A stretch of 64,000 nt of DNA from VRUE01 sp963774555 (GTDB lineage: Bacteria; Actinomycetota; Thermoleophilia; Solirubrobacterales; 70-9), in the NCBI GenBank assembly GCA_963774555.1, contig CAVZFL010000001.1, positions 62,001-126,000 on the forward strand. Reading direction: 5' to 3'. Made by a program: the position numbers and the translations under genes. The first letter of the stretch is position 1; every line of letters begins with the position of its first letter. Shown here one piece after another: positions 26,463 to 36,636 of the stretch. Below the pieces are notes generated by a model. It had not been told where the DNA came from. It was given only the letters and a program-made list of their open reading frames with translations, and searched no databases.

Positions 26463-27119
26463 ATGGAATCGCAGCCGCAGAGGGGGGCGAGGCTGCCCGG
26501 GCCTGGTGGGCACGAGGTGCGAAAGGCCCGGCCGGGCGAGGCCCTGGCGCTCTCGCGGGCGCTGGCCCGCGCCTTCTTCGAGGATCCGCTGGGCATCTAC
26601 GTCGTCCCCGACCCGGCCCGGCGCCTGGCGATCATCGAGCGGGGCTTTGACCTTTTCCTGCGGCAAGTCTGGATCGGCCACGAGGAGACCTACACGGTGG
26701 GAGACACCGGGGTGGGCGCCTGCGTATGGGAGCCACCCGGCACCTGGAAGATCGGCGCCGCCAAGCAGCTCTCGATGCTGCCGGCGATGGTCGGCGCCTT
26801 CGGCCGCAGCCTCCCCCGCCTGCTCTCGGCCCTCAGCGCAGCTGAACGCGGCCATCCCGAGGAGCCCCACTACTACCTCCCGATCCTCGGCGTCGAGCCC
26901 GAGGGCCAAGGCCGTGGCTGCGGCTCGGCGATGATGTTCCCGATCCTCTCGCGATGCGACGCGGAAGGGGTGCCCGCATATCTGGAGGCGAGCACCCCGC
27001 GCAACCGGGCGCTGTATGAACGCCACGGCTTCAAGACGACCGAGGCCTTCCAGTTGGGCCGTGGCGGCCCCACCTTCTGGCGAATGTGGAGGGCGCCGGG
27101 GTCGGGCTCCGCTGCCTGA
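26463..27119 (+). CDS. GNAT-family N-acetyltransferase
   Basis: In the 218 residues, the acetyl-CoA-binding segment LGVEPEGQGRGCGSAMM (about 142-158) has the R/Q-x-x-G-x-G/A pattern. It is followed by YLEASTPRNRALYERHGFKT, the usual GNAT C-terminal strand-helix. The substrate is unknown. The start ATG has GGAG just upstream. It is convergent with the giant regulator gene. Confidence 0.85.
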   Translation: MESQPQRGARLPGPGGHEVRKARPGEALALSRALARAFFEDPLGIYVVPDPARRLAIIERGFDLFLRQVWIGHEETYTVGDTGVGACVWEPPGTWKIGAAKQLSMLPAMVGAFGRSLPRLLSALSAAERGHPEEPHYYLPILGVEPEGQGRGCGSAMMFPILSRCDAEGVPAYLEASTPRNRALYERHGFKTTEAFQLGRGGPTFWRMWRAPGSGSAA

Positions 27120-27196
27120 GCCGGGCGAACTGGTCGCCGAGCCGGCTGCCGAGGGGGCCAGGCGAACCCCGAGGTCGCGCTCGTTCAGTCGGGTTC

Positions 27197-30100
27197 TTAC
27201 CCGTGGCGCCGATAGAGCCCACGAGCACCTTCGTCCGGGTCGCCCGCCCCGAACATCGCCTCCAGGCGAGCGGCGGCCATCACGTCACCCTCGACCCTGC
27301 AGCGCCCGGCGACCATGGCGGCGAGGGGATTCTCGACCCCCGCCAGCACCCGCACCCAGTCGGCGAGGCCGAAATGGACCGTCACCGCCGCGTCCAGCGG
27401 CGCCGGCTCGATCAGCCGGGCACGCCCGGCGCGGGAGTCGACCTCGATCGCCCAGCGCCAGGGCGAGTCGAGCGGTGGGTCGATCGCAAAGGGCTCCAGC
27501 TCGTAGGCGATCGTCCCGTTGAAGCCCCCGGCCCGCGCCGGCTGGAACCCGCGCGCCATGCCCCTCACCAACGCCCGCTGGCGTCGTGGATCGGCGAAGC
27601 GACGCTCGAGGTCGGCGTCACTGAGACCGCCGACCATCGTCGAGAGCGCGCGGCGCGTGCCCCGGGTGGTGAGAGCCCTGATCGGCCGGCTGCGCTTCGT
27701 GGGGGCCGCCCGGGCCGGCAGCTCGCGACCCTCGAGCTCGGCCCTCGCCTCACGGGCTAAGCGGCTGATCAGGCCGAAACCGTACCTGGCGGCGAACTCC
27801 TCGCCCTCGGCGAGCGCCGCCCGCGCCTCCTCGGCGCTGCCGCGGTGGTGCAGGGCCCGGGCCAGGTCCACCCGGGCCCAGCTCCTCACCATGGCAAGCT
27901 CGAGCTCGTCGGCCCGCTTCACCGCCTCGCGCAGCTCCTCGACAGCCGCCTCGGGCCTGCCGGCCAGCAGTTCGAGCCGGCCGATGCACCAGGCGGGCAG
28001 GGAGCCGAAGAACAGCGACGGCGGCGCCTGGATCAGGTAGGGACGCAGCGGCTCCAACAGCCGGCGCAGCTGCTCGCCGGACACCCGGTCGCCGACGATC
28101 GTCGCGGTCAGCGCGAGCAGGCTCAGGCTGGCCGGCAGGTGCGCGTCGGGCCGCCGGATCATCGCGAGGTCGGCGCCGAGCACGCTAGTGAGCCCTTCGC
28201 GCGCGGCCTCGTGGTCGCCGTCGAGGGCCGTGCCGAAGACCAGCGCCGCCAGCAGGTATCCCTGCGACACGCCGGCGCTGACCGCTTCGTAGACGGTGCG
28301 GGACGACTCCGTCTCGGCGTCGAACATCAATCCGGCCGCGGTCAGGAACGTGAGCTCGATCGACATGTGGAGGTCGGGGCGCAGGCGCCCCAGGACCATC
28401 CCGGCGCGACGGACCAGCGCCTCGCCGGCGGCGCGATCGCCGCGGTCGACCAGGCGTGAGCCGCGATTGACATCCACCTCCCAGCTGAAGCGCGGGCTGC
28501 CCAGGCGTTCGGCGATCTCCCCGGCGCGCTCGATCGCCGCGTCGCACTCGGGTATGCGGCGCAGTGCGTAGTGGACCACCGCCGCCCAGAGGACCGTCCG
28601 AAACAGCAGCTCTTCCCGCCCGCATCGCTCCGCGATCTCGACCAGCTCGAGGATCTCCCCGATTTGACTGTAAGCGGACATCGGGTCGGCGCTGCGGGCA
28701 AATCGCGCGGCCAGTCGCGTGAACCGGGCCAACACCTCGGACTCGGCATCGCCGAGGCGCCGGTCGAGCGCCGCGGCGCGCTCGACCAGCGCCGGCATCA
28801 CCTCGTCGTCCTCGGTGAAGGCCTGTAGGTAGGTGAGCCGGAAGATCATCCGCAGCGCCAGCCGCGGCTCGTCCTCGCCGAGCGCCTCGAGGCCCTCCTG
28901 CAGGAGCTCGACCGCCGTCCGATCGCCGGTGTCGATCTCCCAGCCGAAGCCGATGTCGCCACCGGCGAAGCCGAGGGCGGCGCGGGCGAGGGCGGCGCCG
29001 TCGCCGCTGCGGCGCGCCATCTCGATCGCCTCCAGGAAGGACCCGCTGGCGCGGACCAGGTCGGCGCTGAGCAGCTCCTGCTCGCCCAGCTCAAGCAGCG
29101 CCGAGGTGCGGGCGGCGTCGTCCCCTCCCGGCAGCAAGCCGAGCATGCTGCGCAGGTGGGCGGCCGCCTGCTCGTGGTCGTGCCCCGCCGCCGCCGCGGC
29201 GGCGGCGGCCCTGTAGGCGACGACCGCGGGCTCGGGCCCGGCCAGCTCGACCGAGAGCCCGTAGTGGCGGGCGAGGTCGGCGGGCTCGGCCTCGGGGTCC
29301 TCCTCCAGCGCCCGGGCAATCGCCAGGTGCAGGCGGGCGAGGTCGGCGTCGCCGGCAGCGGCGATCAGCGCCTCGCGGACGAGGGCGTGTGGAAAGGCCA
29401 CCGTCGCCTCGGCGGCCGCCACGTCGTCGACCAGCCGCTCCGAGAGCGCCTCCCGCACAGCCCGCTCCGCCTCCTCCGCAGACAGGCCGGCGGCCCTGGC
29501 CGCGAGGTCGACCTCCGCCACCGGGCCGATCGCCGCGACCGCGCGCAGCAGTCGCTCCGTGTCGGCGTCGAGTCGCCCCAGACGCTCCTCGACCAAGCCG
29601 GTGACGGCATCGGGCACCGGCGCCTCCTCGAGCGCCCCTTCGTCTCGCAGCACCCCCTGATCGTCGAGGTCACGGACCAGCTCGCCGGCGAAGAACGGGT
29701 TGCCGGCGGTGCGGCTCCGCAGCCGCTCCGCCAGCCGCGGCGTGATCGCCCTGCCGGTCCGAGCCCCGACCAGGGCCGCCAGGCCGGAGGGGTCGAGGCC
29801 GGTCAGCCGCAGCTCGCCGAGGTCGCCGGTGCGCCGCAGGTCGGAGAGCACGCGCGAGACCGGGTGGCGGCGCCCCAGCTCGCGATCGCGCGCGGTCACG
29901 ACGACGACGAGCCGCGGGGTCGGAGCACTGTCGAGCAGGTGCGCCAGCGCCTGCGCCGAGGCCGGGTCGCACCAGTGGGCGTCGTCGAGCACGACCTGCA
30001 GGGGCGCCTCGCCGGCCGCCCTGGAGAGCGCCGCGCCGACTCCCTGTAGCAGGCGGTAGCGGGCTCCCTCGGCGGCGACGGCCTCCCCGGTCCGACCCTG

Positions 30101-31054
30101 CTCGACCTGGGCGGCCTGACCGCTGAGCTCGGGCACCAGTGCCGAGAGCTCCGGTCCGGCCGCCTCGCCGAGCGAGGCCCGCCAGGCGTCGTCTCCCGCC
30201 CGCGCAAGCTCGCCGATCGCCCGCACCCAGGGCTCGAAGGGTACGACCGCCTCCGGTGGGCAGCGGGCCAGCACGACCAGCGCACCGCCGGCATGCGCCT
30301 CGGTGGCGGCCGCCGCAGCATGCCGCGTCTTGCCGATCCCCGGCTCGCCGAGGATCAGCACCGCCCGGCGGCCGGGGCGCGGAGCGGTGGCCTCACGCAG
30401 GGCCTCGATCTCGCGGTCGCGGCCGATCAGCGGCTCCTCCGCGTAGGCGGCGAGCAGCCGCGGCATCGGCAGGTCGGCGGTGGTGGCGTCGGGGGGCGGC
30501 CCGTTCACCCGTTCGCCGCCGGGCGTCGGCCCCACCACCGCCATCTCGCGCCAGCGCAGCCTCGCCGCCCGCACCGGGGCGGGGACCCCCTTCAGCTCAT
30601 ATTCGCTCGCCTCCTCGAGCACGACGCCGTCGCGCGAGGCGACCAGGGCCCGCACCACGTCCTGGATGAGGACCTCGCCGCTCCCCGCCGCCGAGGAGAG
30701 GCGGCTGGCGATCACCACCGCCATCCCGTGCAGATCCTCGCCGTCGGCGATCGGCTCCCCGGCCGCGACCCCGACCCTGGCGGCGATCCCGATTCCGCCC
30801 CGCTCGGCGTCCAGCCGCTCGACCGCGGCCTGAATCGCGGCGGCGGCCCGTAGCGCGCCGAGGGCGCTCTCGAAGCTCGCCATCGCCCCGTCGCCGAGCG
30901 TCTTCACCAGCCGTCCCCCGGCCGCCTCGACGGCATCCGCGACGTCGCGGACGTGGGCCCGCCTCACTTCCTCCATCCGGTCGTCGCCGAGGCTCGCCAA
31001 CAGCGCGGTCGAGTCGACCAGGTCGCTGAACAGGACGATCGCGACTCCTCCCAT
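27197..31054 (-). CDS. Adenylate-cyclase/AAA/TPR regulator with C-terminal SCP2-like domain
   Basis: In the 1,285 residues, residues about 1-165 are a class III nucleotide cyclase domain (VLFSDLVDSTALL, then KTLGDGAMASF). Residues about 200-460 are an AAA16-type ATPase (GEPGIGKTRHAA, VVLDDAHWCD). Then come long helical TPR-like repeats to about 1,130. The last about 115 residues (GGFNGTIAYELEPF, then AAVTVHFGLADWVRVLAGVENPLAAMVAGRCRVEGDV) look like a sterol-carrier-protein-2 domain. Large cyclase-ATPase regulators are common in Actinobacteria; a lipid-binding SCP2 tail is unusual. It may sense a hydrophobic ligand (inference). An IR motif lies upstream at 31.33 kb. Confidence 0.8.
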   Translation of the reverse strand: MGGVAIVLFSDLVDSTALLASLGDDRMEEVRRAHVRDVADAVEAAGGRLVKTLGDGAMASFESALGALRAAAAIQAAVERLDAERGGIGIAARVGVAAGEPIADGEDLHGMAVVIASRLSSAAGSGEVLIQDVVRALVASRDGVVLEEASEYELKGVPAPVRAARLRWREMAVVGPTPGGERVNGPPPDATTADLPMPRLLAAYAEEPLIGRDREIEALREATAPRPGRRAVLILGEPGIGKTRHAAAAATEAHAGGALVVLARCPPEAVVPFEPWVRAIGELARAGDDAWRASLGEAAGPELSALVPELSGQAAQVEQGRTGEAVAAEGARYRLLQGVGAALSRAAGEAPLQVVLDDAHWCDPASAQALAHLLDSAPTPRLVVVVTARDRELGRRHPVSRVLSDLRRTGDLGELRLTGLDPSGLAALVGARTGRAITPRLAERLRSRTAGNPFFAGELVRDLDDQGVLRDEGALEEAPVPDAVTGLVEERLGRLDADTERLLRAVAAIGPVAEVDLAARAAGLSAEEAERAVREALSERLVDDVAAAEATVAFPHALVREALIAAAGDADLARLHLAIARALEEDPEAEPADLARHYGLSVELAGPEPAVVAYRAAAAAAAAGHDHEQAAAHLRSMLGLLPGGDDAARTSALLELGEQELLSADLVRASGSFLEAIEMARRSGDGAALARAALGFAGGDIGFGWEIDTGDRTAVELLQEGLEALGEDEPRLALRMIFRLTYLQAFTEDDEVMPALVERAAALDRRLGDAESEVLARFTRLAARFARSADPMSAYSQIGEILELVEIAERCGREELLFRTVLWAAVVHYALRRIPECDAAIERAGEIAERLGSPRFSWEVDVNRGSRLVDRGDRAAGEALVRRAGMVLGRLRPDLHMSIELTFLTAAGLMFDAETESSRTVYEAVSAGVSQGYLLAALVFGTALDGDHEAAREGLTSVLGADLAMIRRPDAHLPASLSLLALTATIVGDRVSGEQLRRLLEPLRPYLIQAPPSLFFGSLPAWCIGRLELLAGRPEAAVEELREAVKRADELELAMVRSWARVDLARALHHRGSAEEARAALAEGEEFAARYGFGLISRLAREARAELEGRELPARAAPTKRSRPIRALTTRGTRRALSTMVGGLSDADLERRFADPRRQRALVRGMARGFQPARAGGFNGTIAYELEPFAIDPPLDSPWRWAIEVDSRAGRARLIEPAPLDAAVTVHFGLADWVRVLAGVENPLAAMVAGRCRVEGDVMAAARLEAMFGAGDPDEGARGLYRRHG

Positions 31055-31325
31055 TAAGGATCATCATTCCGCATGGTGCCGTAGCGTGCCGGCCGGCCGC
31101 ACCGTTTGGCCTTCAGAGCAGATAGCGGTTCCGGGCGAGGGACTACCCGGCGTTCAGGACCCGGCAGTGGCGTCGGCAAGATCGTGGTCGACGCCAGATT
31201 TCTCCGGAAGGCAGTTCATTGCGACCCGCGCCGCCGGATCGCCCGCTGCGGTTGCCGACGAAAGGCTCGAGCGCCGGCAGGGTCCCGGAGATCCACGGCA
31301 CGCTATCGGCGCGACCTACGAAACA

Positions 31326-31340
31326 CCGGCCACCCGGTCA
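31326..31340. promoter_or_regulatory. Palindromic motif, degenerate site 2
   Basis: CCGGCCACCCGGTCA with the same flanks as site 1 (CAC before, AACC after) lies in the 306-bp gene-free stretch 31055-31360. It is upstream of the cyclase/AAA gene and just past the end of the LAL gene. Nothing else is evident in this stretch. Confidence 0.4.
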
Positions 31341-31360
31341 AACCAGTGGGCAGCCCGAAC

Positions 31361-34061
31361 TCACCGCGAGAGCGCGGCGAGCTCGACCCTGTTGCCTACC
31401 CCCAGCTTGCGGTAGACGTTGGAGAGATGCAGCTTGACGGTGCTGCGCGAGACGAAAAGCTGCGCGGCGATCTGCGGGTTGGACATGCCATCGGCGGCGA
31501 GCTCGGCGACCTGTAACTCGATCGGGGTGAGACTCTCCCAGCCGGCGGGCGGGCGGTCGCGTGGCCCGCGCCCCCGCCGCGCGTAGGCGATCGCTTCCTC
31601 CAACGTGAGCGCTTCGCCCTGCTCCCACGCCGCCCGCCAGCGCCCTGCATCGCCGTCGAGGCCGGCGGCGAGGGCGCGGAGCTCATTCTCCGCCGCCGGT
31701 GGGGCGCACTCAAGGCGGGTCCAGGTCGCCGCGGCAGCGCCCCCGAGCCGGGCTGCGCGCTCCAGCGACCCGCCGCCCGCCTCGGCAAGCGCCAGCTCCG
31801 CCAGCGTCTCCGCCGCGTCGCGCTCGAAGCTCGACTCGGCGCACGCCCGGAGGGCGTCGTGCAGGAGCTCCCGGCCAGGCTCGAGCTCCCCCGAGCGCAC
31901 CGCGGCAGAGCCCATCAGCCGCTTGGCGACCGCGGCCTGGCGGGTGCCGCCCGAGCGCTCGGCGATCACCTCGAGCTCCCGGGCCTCGGCGTCCGCCCCG
32001 GCGAGATCGCCCTGGCCAAACGCTGCCCGGGCGAGCGTCTCGTGGGCGAGAGCCAGCGTATGCAGGTGCGGCATCCCCAGCAGCCGCTGCGCCCGCTCCC
32101 CCGCCGCGTCGAAGGCTCCCGACTGGAGATCCACCACCATCAGCGCCATCTCGAGCGCCGGCACCGCGACCAGCGCGCCGGACTCCTCGGCTCGTCTCAT
32201 CGCCTCCGCCCCCTCCCGGCACGCGCGGTCGGTCTCCCCGAGCCGGGCAAGCGCCTGGATGCGGAAGCCGAGCGCCTGGAAATGCGTCATCGTCGGCCCT
32301 TCACCCTCGAGCGCGAGCGCGCGATCGGCGTGCTGGAGCGCCCGCCGCGGCGAGCCGACGCTGACATGAGCCCACGCCGCGGCCTGCTCGGCCCAGGTCC
32401 GCAGCCTCGGGTGATCGCAGGCGGGCCGGATCGCGAGGAGCTCCTCGTATGCGGCGGCGGCGAGATCGAAGCGCTCGCACAGCCCGGCGGAGATCGAGAG
32501 GTTGACCAGCGCGTAGGCGAGCGGCAGAGGTCTCCCGGCGGAGCGCTCGAGCTCGGCCGCCCGCTCGGCGCAGCGGAATCCCTCCTCCAGGTCCGCGCCG
32601 GTCTGGATCAGCACCGATGAGGAGAAGCACCAAGCACTCGGCCTCGGCATCGGGGTCCCGCACCTTGGGCAAGAGCTCGAGAGCCGCCTGCACGCTCTCC
32701 AGCGCCTCTGCGTAGTTCTCGGTCATCAGCGCGAAGACGGCTGCGCCGCTGCGAAGGACCGCGCGCGATCCAGTCTCCTCGCCAGTCGTCGAGACCGAGA
32801 GCGCCTCCGTGCAGGCGGATCGGCCTTCCCGGAAGTGCTCGCCCAGAACCCAATGGCGCGTCAACGAAGCGGCGATGCCGAGCGCCGCCGCCGGGTCGCG
32901 CCGGGTTGCCCTCTCGAGTGCGCGGCGCAGGTTCGCCGTCTCCTCGTCGATCAGGCGGTGCCCGTCCGCCTGGGCCAGCATCTCGTCGGCCCGGGCCGCG
33001 TAGCCCGCGAACCAGGCGAGGTGGCGATCGGCGGCCTCGTCCTCCTCTCCCTCTCGGCCGAGCTGATGCGTCGCGAACTCGGAGACCGTCTCGAACAGCT
33101 CCCAGCGCTCCCTGCCCGTCAACCCGACTACGGGCACCGCCAAGCCCTTTGCCTCGAGCGATCCGAGCAGGGCGCGAGCCTCCTTCTCGTCCAGGTCTGG
33201 GGCGCCTACCGCATGGGCGGCCTCCGCCGTGAAGCCACCGGAGAACGCCGACAGGCATCGGAAGATCTGCTTCTCCCGTTCGTCGAGCAGGCGATAGCTC
33301 CACTCCAGCGACGCGGCCAGCGAGTCGTGCAGGGACAGCTCGACCCGACCGGTTGCCTCCGAGAGGCCGGGCCGCGCGAGCTCCCCTGCGATCTCCTCCA
33401 CCGAGATCTCGCGTAGACGTGCCGCGGCGAGGCAGAGCGCAAGCGGCAGCCCGTCCAGCGCGCGGCAGACCTCGGCCGCCGCCAGCGCGGAGTCGGGCGT
33501 GAGCTCGAAAGTGGGGTCCGCGCTGGTGGCGCGATCGACGAAGAGGCGGCCGGCATCCGAGCGCACCAACGCCGCCAGACCATCGTCGCCCTCGGGCAAT
33601 CCGAGCGGCCGGAGGTCGAAAACCTCCTCCCCCGGGACGCCCAGCGCCTCCCTGCTGGTCGCCACGATCCTGCTCTCCGGCGCCGCAGCGAGCAGCTCGG
33701 CGACGACGTCGGCTGCTGGAGCGAGCAGGTGCTCGCAGTTATCGAGCACGAGGAGCGGCAAGCGTCGTTCGGTGGCGCACTCGAGCAGAACCTCCCTTGG
33801 GCTGCGCCCGAACTGCTCCCGGGCGCCCAACGCGCGCACCACTGCGTCGAGAAGCTGATCTTCCCCGGCGACGCTCGCGAGCATCGCCACCGCGGGGGCG
33901 GTCCCATGCTCGCCCGCGATGCGATCGGCCAGCTCGAGCGCCAGCCGGGTCTTTCCGCATCCGCCCGCCCCGGTGACGGTCAGAAGCCGCGCCTCGGAGA
34001 AGATCTCCTCGAGTTCGGTGATCTCGGTCTCGCGACCGATTAGCGGACCCCGGACCACCAT
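31361..34061 (-). CDS. LuxR-family LAL-type transcriptional regulator, one frameshift
   Basis: About 900 residues. Start MVVRGPLIGRETEITELEEIF, then Walker A TGAGGCGKTRLA and Walker B LLVLDNCEHLL, a signal-transduction NTPase/winged-helix segment, TPR-like repeats, and a C-terminal LuxR helix-turn-helix (LTPIELQVAELAADGMSNPQIAAQLFVSRSTVKLHL). The N-terminal 480 residues and the rest are in different frames, joined near 32,620 where one base appears lost. ATG 34061 is chosen because it starts exactly at the conserved region and sits 34 bp from a palindromic site. It probably controls neighbouring genes carrying the same site. Confidence 0.8.
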
Positions 34062-34067
34062 AGGCCG

Positions 34068-34150
34068 CTGATCCTTCCAAAAAATCGAAAAGTTTGGCCA
34101 CCTGGCCATAGCTTTTGGCGAGGATCCGTGCGAGCGTGCGGCTTCGTGGC
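34068..34150. repeat. Promoter-region repeat with palindrome TGGCCA-cc-TGGCCA, site 3
   Basis: A block of about 75 bp (CCTTCCA, AAATCG, TTTGGCCACCTGGCCATAGC, TTTTGGCGAG) is repeated at 34741-34815. It contains the palindrome at 34095-34108, between the LAL gene and the divergent small membrane-protein gene. Confidence 0.6.
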
Positions 34151-34266
34151 TGGCTCGACCCGGGCGCGTCGGTCGCCCGAGCGACCGACGAAGGTTCTGG
34201 AAGAGAAGATCGAGGGAGTGTGACCATGGCTGTCCTCCAAGCGGTTCTGACCGATCATGCGATGGG

Positions 34267-34656
34267 ATGGGCGCCGTGAATCGGACCCTTGCGGGCAAGT
34301 TGGTACTCAACGGCTTGATCTTGGGCCGGATGACGTTCGGCGTCGCGGCATGGCTGGCGCCACGGCCCGTCGGCAGGGCCCTTGGCCTCGACATGGACGG
34401 GAATCCACAGGCCGTCTACCTGGCTCGGGTGCTGGCCGTGCGGGATCTCGTCCTCGCCCTTGGCGCCCACGGAACCGACGGCGAGGCTCAGCGACAATGG
34501 CTGCTCGCCGGCCTGGTGTGCGACGGTGCCGACACCCTCGCCGGAATCGCCGCCGGGGGCAGCGGATACCTGCCGAAGCGCACGAGCGTCCACGTGACCG
34601 GGTTTGCCCTGTCGGGTGTGGCCGCGGCCGCAGCCGTCCTGCACCAGCAATCGTGA
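34267..34656 (+). CDS. Small integral membrane protein, unknown
   Basis: The 129-residue protein has about four hydrophobic stretches (near 10-32, 46-64, 76-95 and 106-125) separated by short loops, similar in layout to DUF4267/DoxX-like small membrane proteins. It sits between two copies of the palindromic promoter repeat and upstream of the P450 gene on the same strand. No function is assigned. Confidence 0.65.
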   Translation: MGAVNRTLAGKLVLNGLILGRMTFGVAAWLAPRPVGRALGLDMDGNPQAVYLARVLAVRDLVLALGAHGTDGEAQRQWLLAGLVCDGADTLAGIAAGGSGYLPKRTSVHVTGFALSGVAAAAAVLHQQS

Positions 34657-34740
34657 GGCGGTCGGCGTAGGGTGGTCCGGGGAGCACCTGCGCAACCGCA
34701 CGCGCAGACCCTTGGGACCGTGCACCACGGACCGGCAGCC

Positions 34741-34815
34741 CTTCCAGAAAATCGGAAGATTGGCCACCTGGCTATAGCTTTCGGCGAGTCCCCCTGAGAG
34801 CCTGCGGCATCGTGG
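34741..34815. repeat. Promoter-region repeat with palindrome TGGCCA-cc-TGGCTA, site 4
   Basis: This is the second copy of the 75-bp block at 34068-34150. The palindrome is at 34761-34774, about 38 bp upstream of the P450 start. Confidence 0.6.
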
Positions 34816-36251
34816 CAGCAAGGATCCCGGCGAGGCGCGAGATCCGCGACCTTCCGGGGCCGCGCGGGCTGCCGCTGCTCGGCAGCCTTCACCAGCTCGG
34901 CCTGCACGACTTGCACCTGACCCTCGAGCAGTGGTGCGATCGCTACGGGCCGCTCTACACCTTCCGCGCCGGCCCGCGCAGCTATCTCGTGGTCGCCGAT
35001 CGCGAGGCCGCCAATGTGCTCCTGCGCGACCGGCCACAGGGCTTCAGGCGCCAGCGTGAGGTCGAAACCGTCTTCAGGGAACTGGGCTTCCACGGTGTCT
35101 TCTCCTCCGAGGGTGAGGACTGGCGGCGCCAGCGACGACTCGCGGTTACGGCACTCAACTCCAACCGCCTTCACGCTCACTTCCACATCATCCGCACCGC
35201 CGCTGAGCGGCTTCGGGGACGGTTGCAGGCCGCCGCTAGCGAGGGACAGCCAATCGAAATCCAGCGGGAGCTGACCTCCTACACGGTGGACATCACCACG
35301 GCGCTCGCCTTCGGGGTCGACGTCAACACCCTCGAGCGCGGCGAGGACGAGCTCCAGCGGAACATCCAGTTCGTCTTCGAGATGCTCGCCCGCCGAGTCA
35401 TCTTCCCGATTCCCTACTGGCGATGGGTCGGGCTTCCCGCGGATCGCAGGATGAAGCGCTCGCTCGCGGCGCTCAGGGTCGCCGTCGGGGAGTTCATCGA
35501 CCAGGCGCGGCTGCAGCTGGAGCAACATCCGGAGCGCCGCGAGGAGCCGACGAACTTCCTCGAGGCGATGCTCGCCGCGCAGTCGAGCGACGGGAGCTTC
35601 GACGACGAGGAGATATTCGGCAACACCCTCACGCTGCTCTTCGCGGGTGAGGACACCACCGCACACTCGCTGGCCTGGACGCTCTGGTACCTGGCGAGCG
35701 AGCCCGAGATGCAGGAGCGCTGGGCGCGAGAGGCCGCCGAGGTGCTGGGCGACGACTCGGTCCCCGCCGACAACGAGATGGTCGGGCGGCTGCGCTACGG
35801 CGATGCCGTGCTGCGCGAGTCGATGCGCCTCAAGGCCGTGGCTTCGGCCTCCACGTACGAACCGATTGTCGACACGGAGATCGCCGGCGTCCGCGTCCCT
35901 GCCGGGACGCGCATCGTGCTTCCCGCGCGCTACATCAATCGCGAGGCCGGCGGCCCCGAGTTCGACCCGGATCGCTGGCTGGATGGGGATCGAGCTCCCG
36001 ATCAAAGGTCCTTTCTCACCTTCGGCGCCGGGCCTCGGTTCTGTCCAGGTCGCAACCTGGCGATGCTGGAGGCGAACTGCGCGCTGGCGGCAATCGGCCG
36101 CGACTTCGAGCTGGAGCTGGACAAGAGCGGCGGATCGGTCGAAGAGTTCCTCGGCTTCGTCATGGTGCCGCGCGGCCTGAAGGTGAGGCTGCGCGAGCGC
36201 GTTCCAGGCAACGGTGCGATCGGGTCTGGCGCGGGCGCCACGACCACGTAG
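34812..36251 (+). CDS. Cytochrome P450
   Basis: P450s are haem monooxygenases. The 479-residue protein begins with a proline-rich DLPGPRGLPLLGSLHQL hinge, as in eukaryote-like or CYP102-like forms. It has the I-helix oxygen-activation motif FAGEDTTAHS (about 277-286), E-S-M-R of the K helix (about 337-340) and the haem-thiolate loop FGAGPRFCPGRN (about 402-413) with the Cys ligand. The GTG start at 34812 is preceded by the palindromic operator-like repeat. The redox partner and substrate are unknown. Confidence 0.9.
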   Translation: MAARIPARREIRDLPGPRGLPLLGSLHQLGLHDLHLTLEQWCDRYGPLYTFRAGPRSYLVVADREAANVLLRDRPQGFRRQREVETVFRELGFHGVFSSEGEDWRRQRRLAVTALNSNRLHAHFHIIRTAAERLRGRLQAAASEGQPIEIQRELTSYTVDITTALAFGVDVNTLERGEDELQRNIQFVFEMLARRVIFPIPYWRWVGLPADRRMKRSLAALRVAVGEFIDQARLQLEQHPERREEPTNFLEAMLAAQSSDGSFDDEEIFGNTLTLLFAGEDTTAHSLAWTLWYLASEPEMQERWAREAAEVLGDDSVPADNEMVGRLRYGDAVLRESMRLKAVASASTYEPIVDTEIAGVRVPAGTRIVLPARYINREAGGPEFDPDRWLDGDRAPDQRSFLTFGAGPRFCPGRNLAMLEANCALAAIGRDFELELDKSGGSVEEFLGFVMVPRGLKVRLRERVPGNGAIGSGAGATTT

Positions 36252-36311
36252 GAGCACTCGCGTGGGGGGCGGCAGACCTGATCGCATCGTGCTTCGGGAG
36301 CGGGCGCACCG

Positions 36312-36428
36312 GTGACCCAGGGTCTCCTATCTCGCCTTAGAAGGCTTCGCCTGGCGGCGCTCCTGGTCGGCGGGGTGCTTCTCTTCCGCGCCTCCTCCGA
36401 GCGTGAAGCGCGGCGGCAGCGCCGTTGA
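36312..36428 (+). CDS. Possible 38-residue membrane peptide
   Basis: GTG 36312 to TGA 36428 encodes a basic N-terminus, a hydrophobic core LAALLVGGVLLF and a basic, charged tail. This is a plausible single-span peptide but there is no independent support. It lies in the 499-bp stretch between the P450 and GH15-like genes, which otherwise holds only the tRNA-like fragment at 36.64 kb. Confidence 0.25.
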   Translation: MTQGLLSRLRRLRLAALLVGGVLLFRASSEREARRQRR

Positions 36429-36636
36429 GCCCGCCGTCATCGCGACCGAGCCTGCCTCGTTCCTGAATCCAATTGAGGATCGTCAGGATCGCTGGCCTCT
36501 GCGTCAGACTCGGACCGCCATCAAACGTCAGCGCCATCCGGTGGGGATATCGGCGAGGCCACTGGTCCCGAGAGCGCCGGCGACGAGCTGCAGGGTCGCC
36601 GGGCCGGCTATATGATGCCGACCTCGTTTGCACACG

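Noticed and set aside
34488..36287. 599-codon minus-strand open frame opposite the P450
   Set aside because: P450 motifs on the plus strand are complete; the antisense translation lacks any domain.
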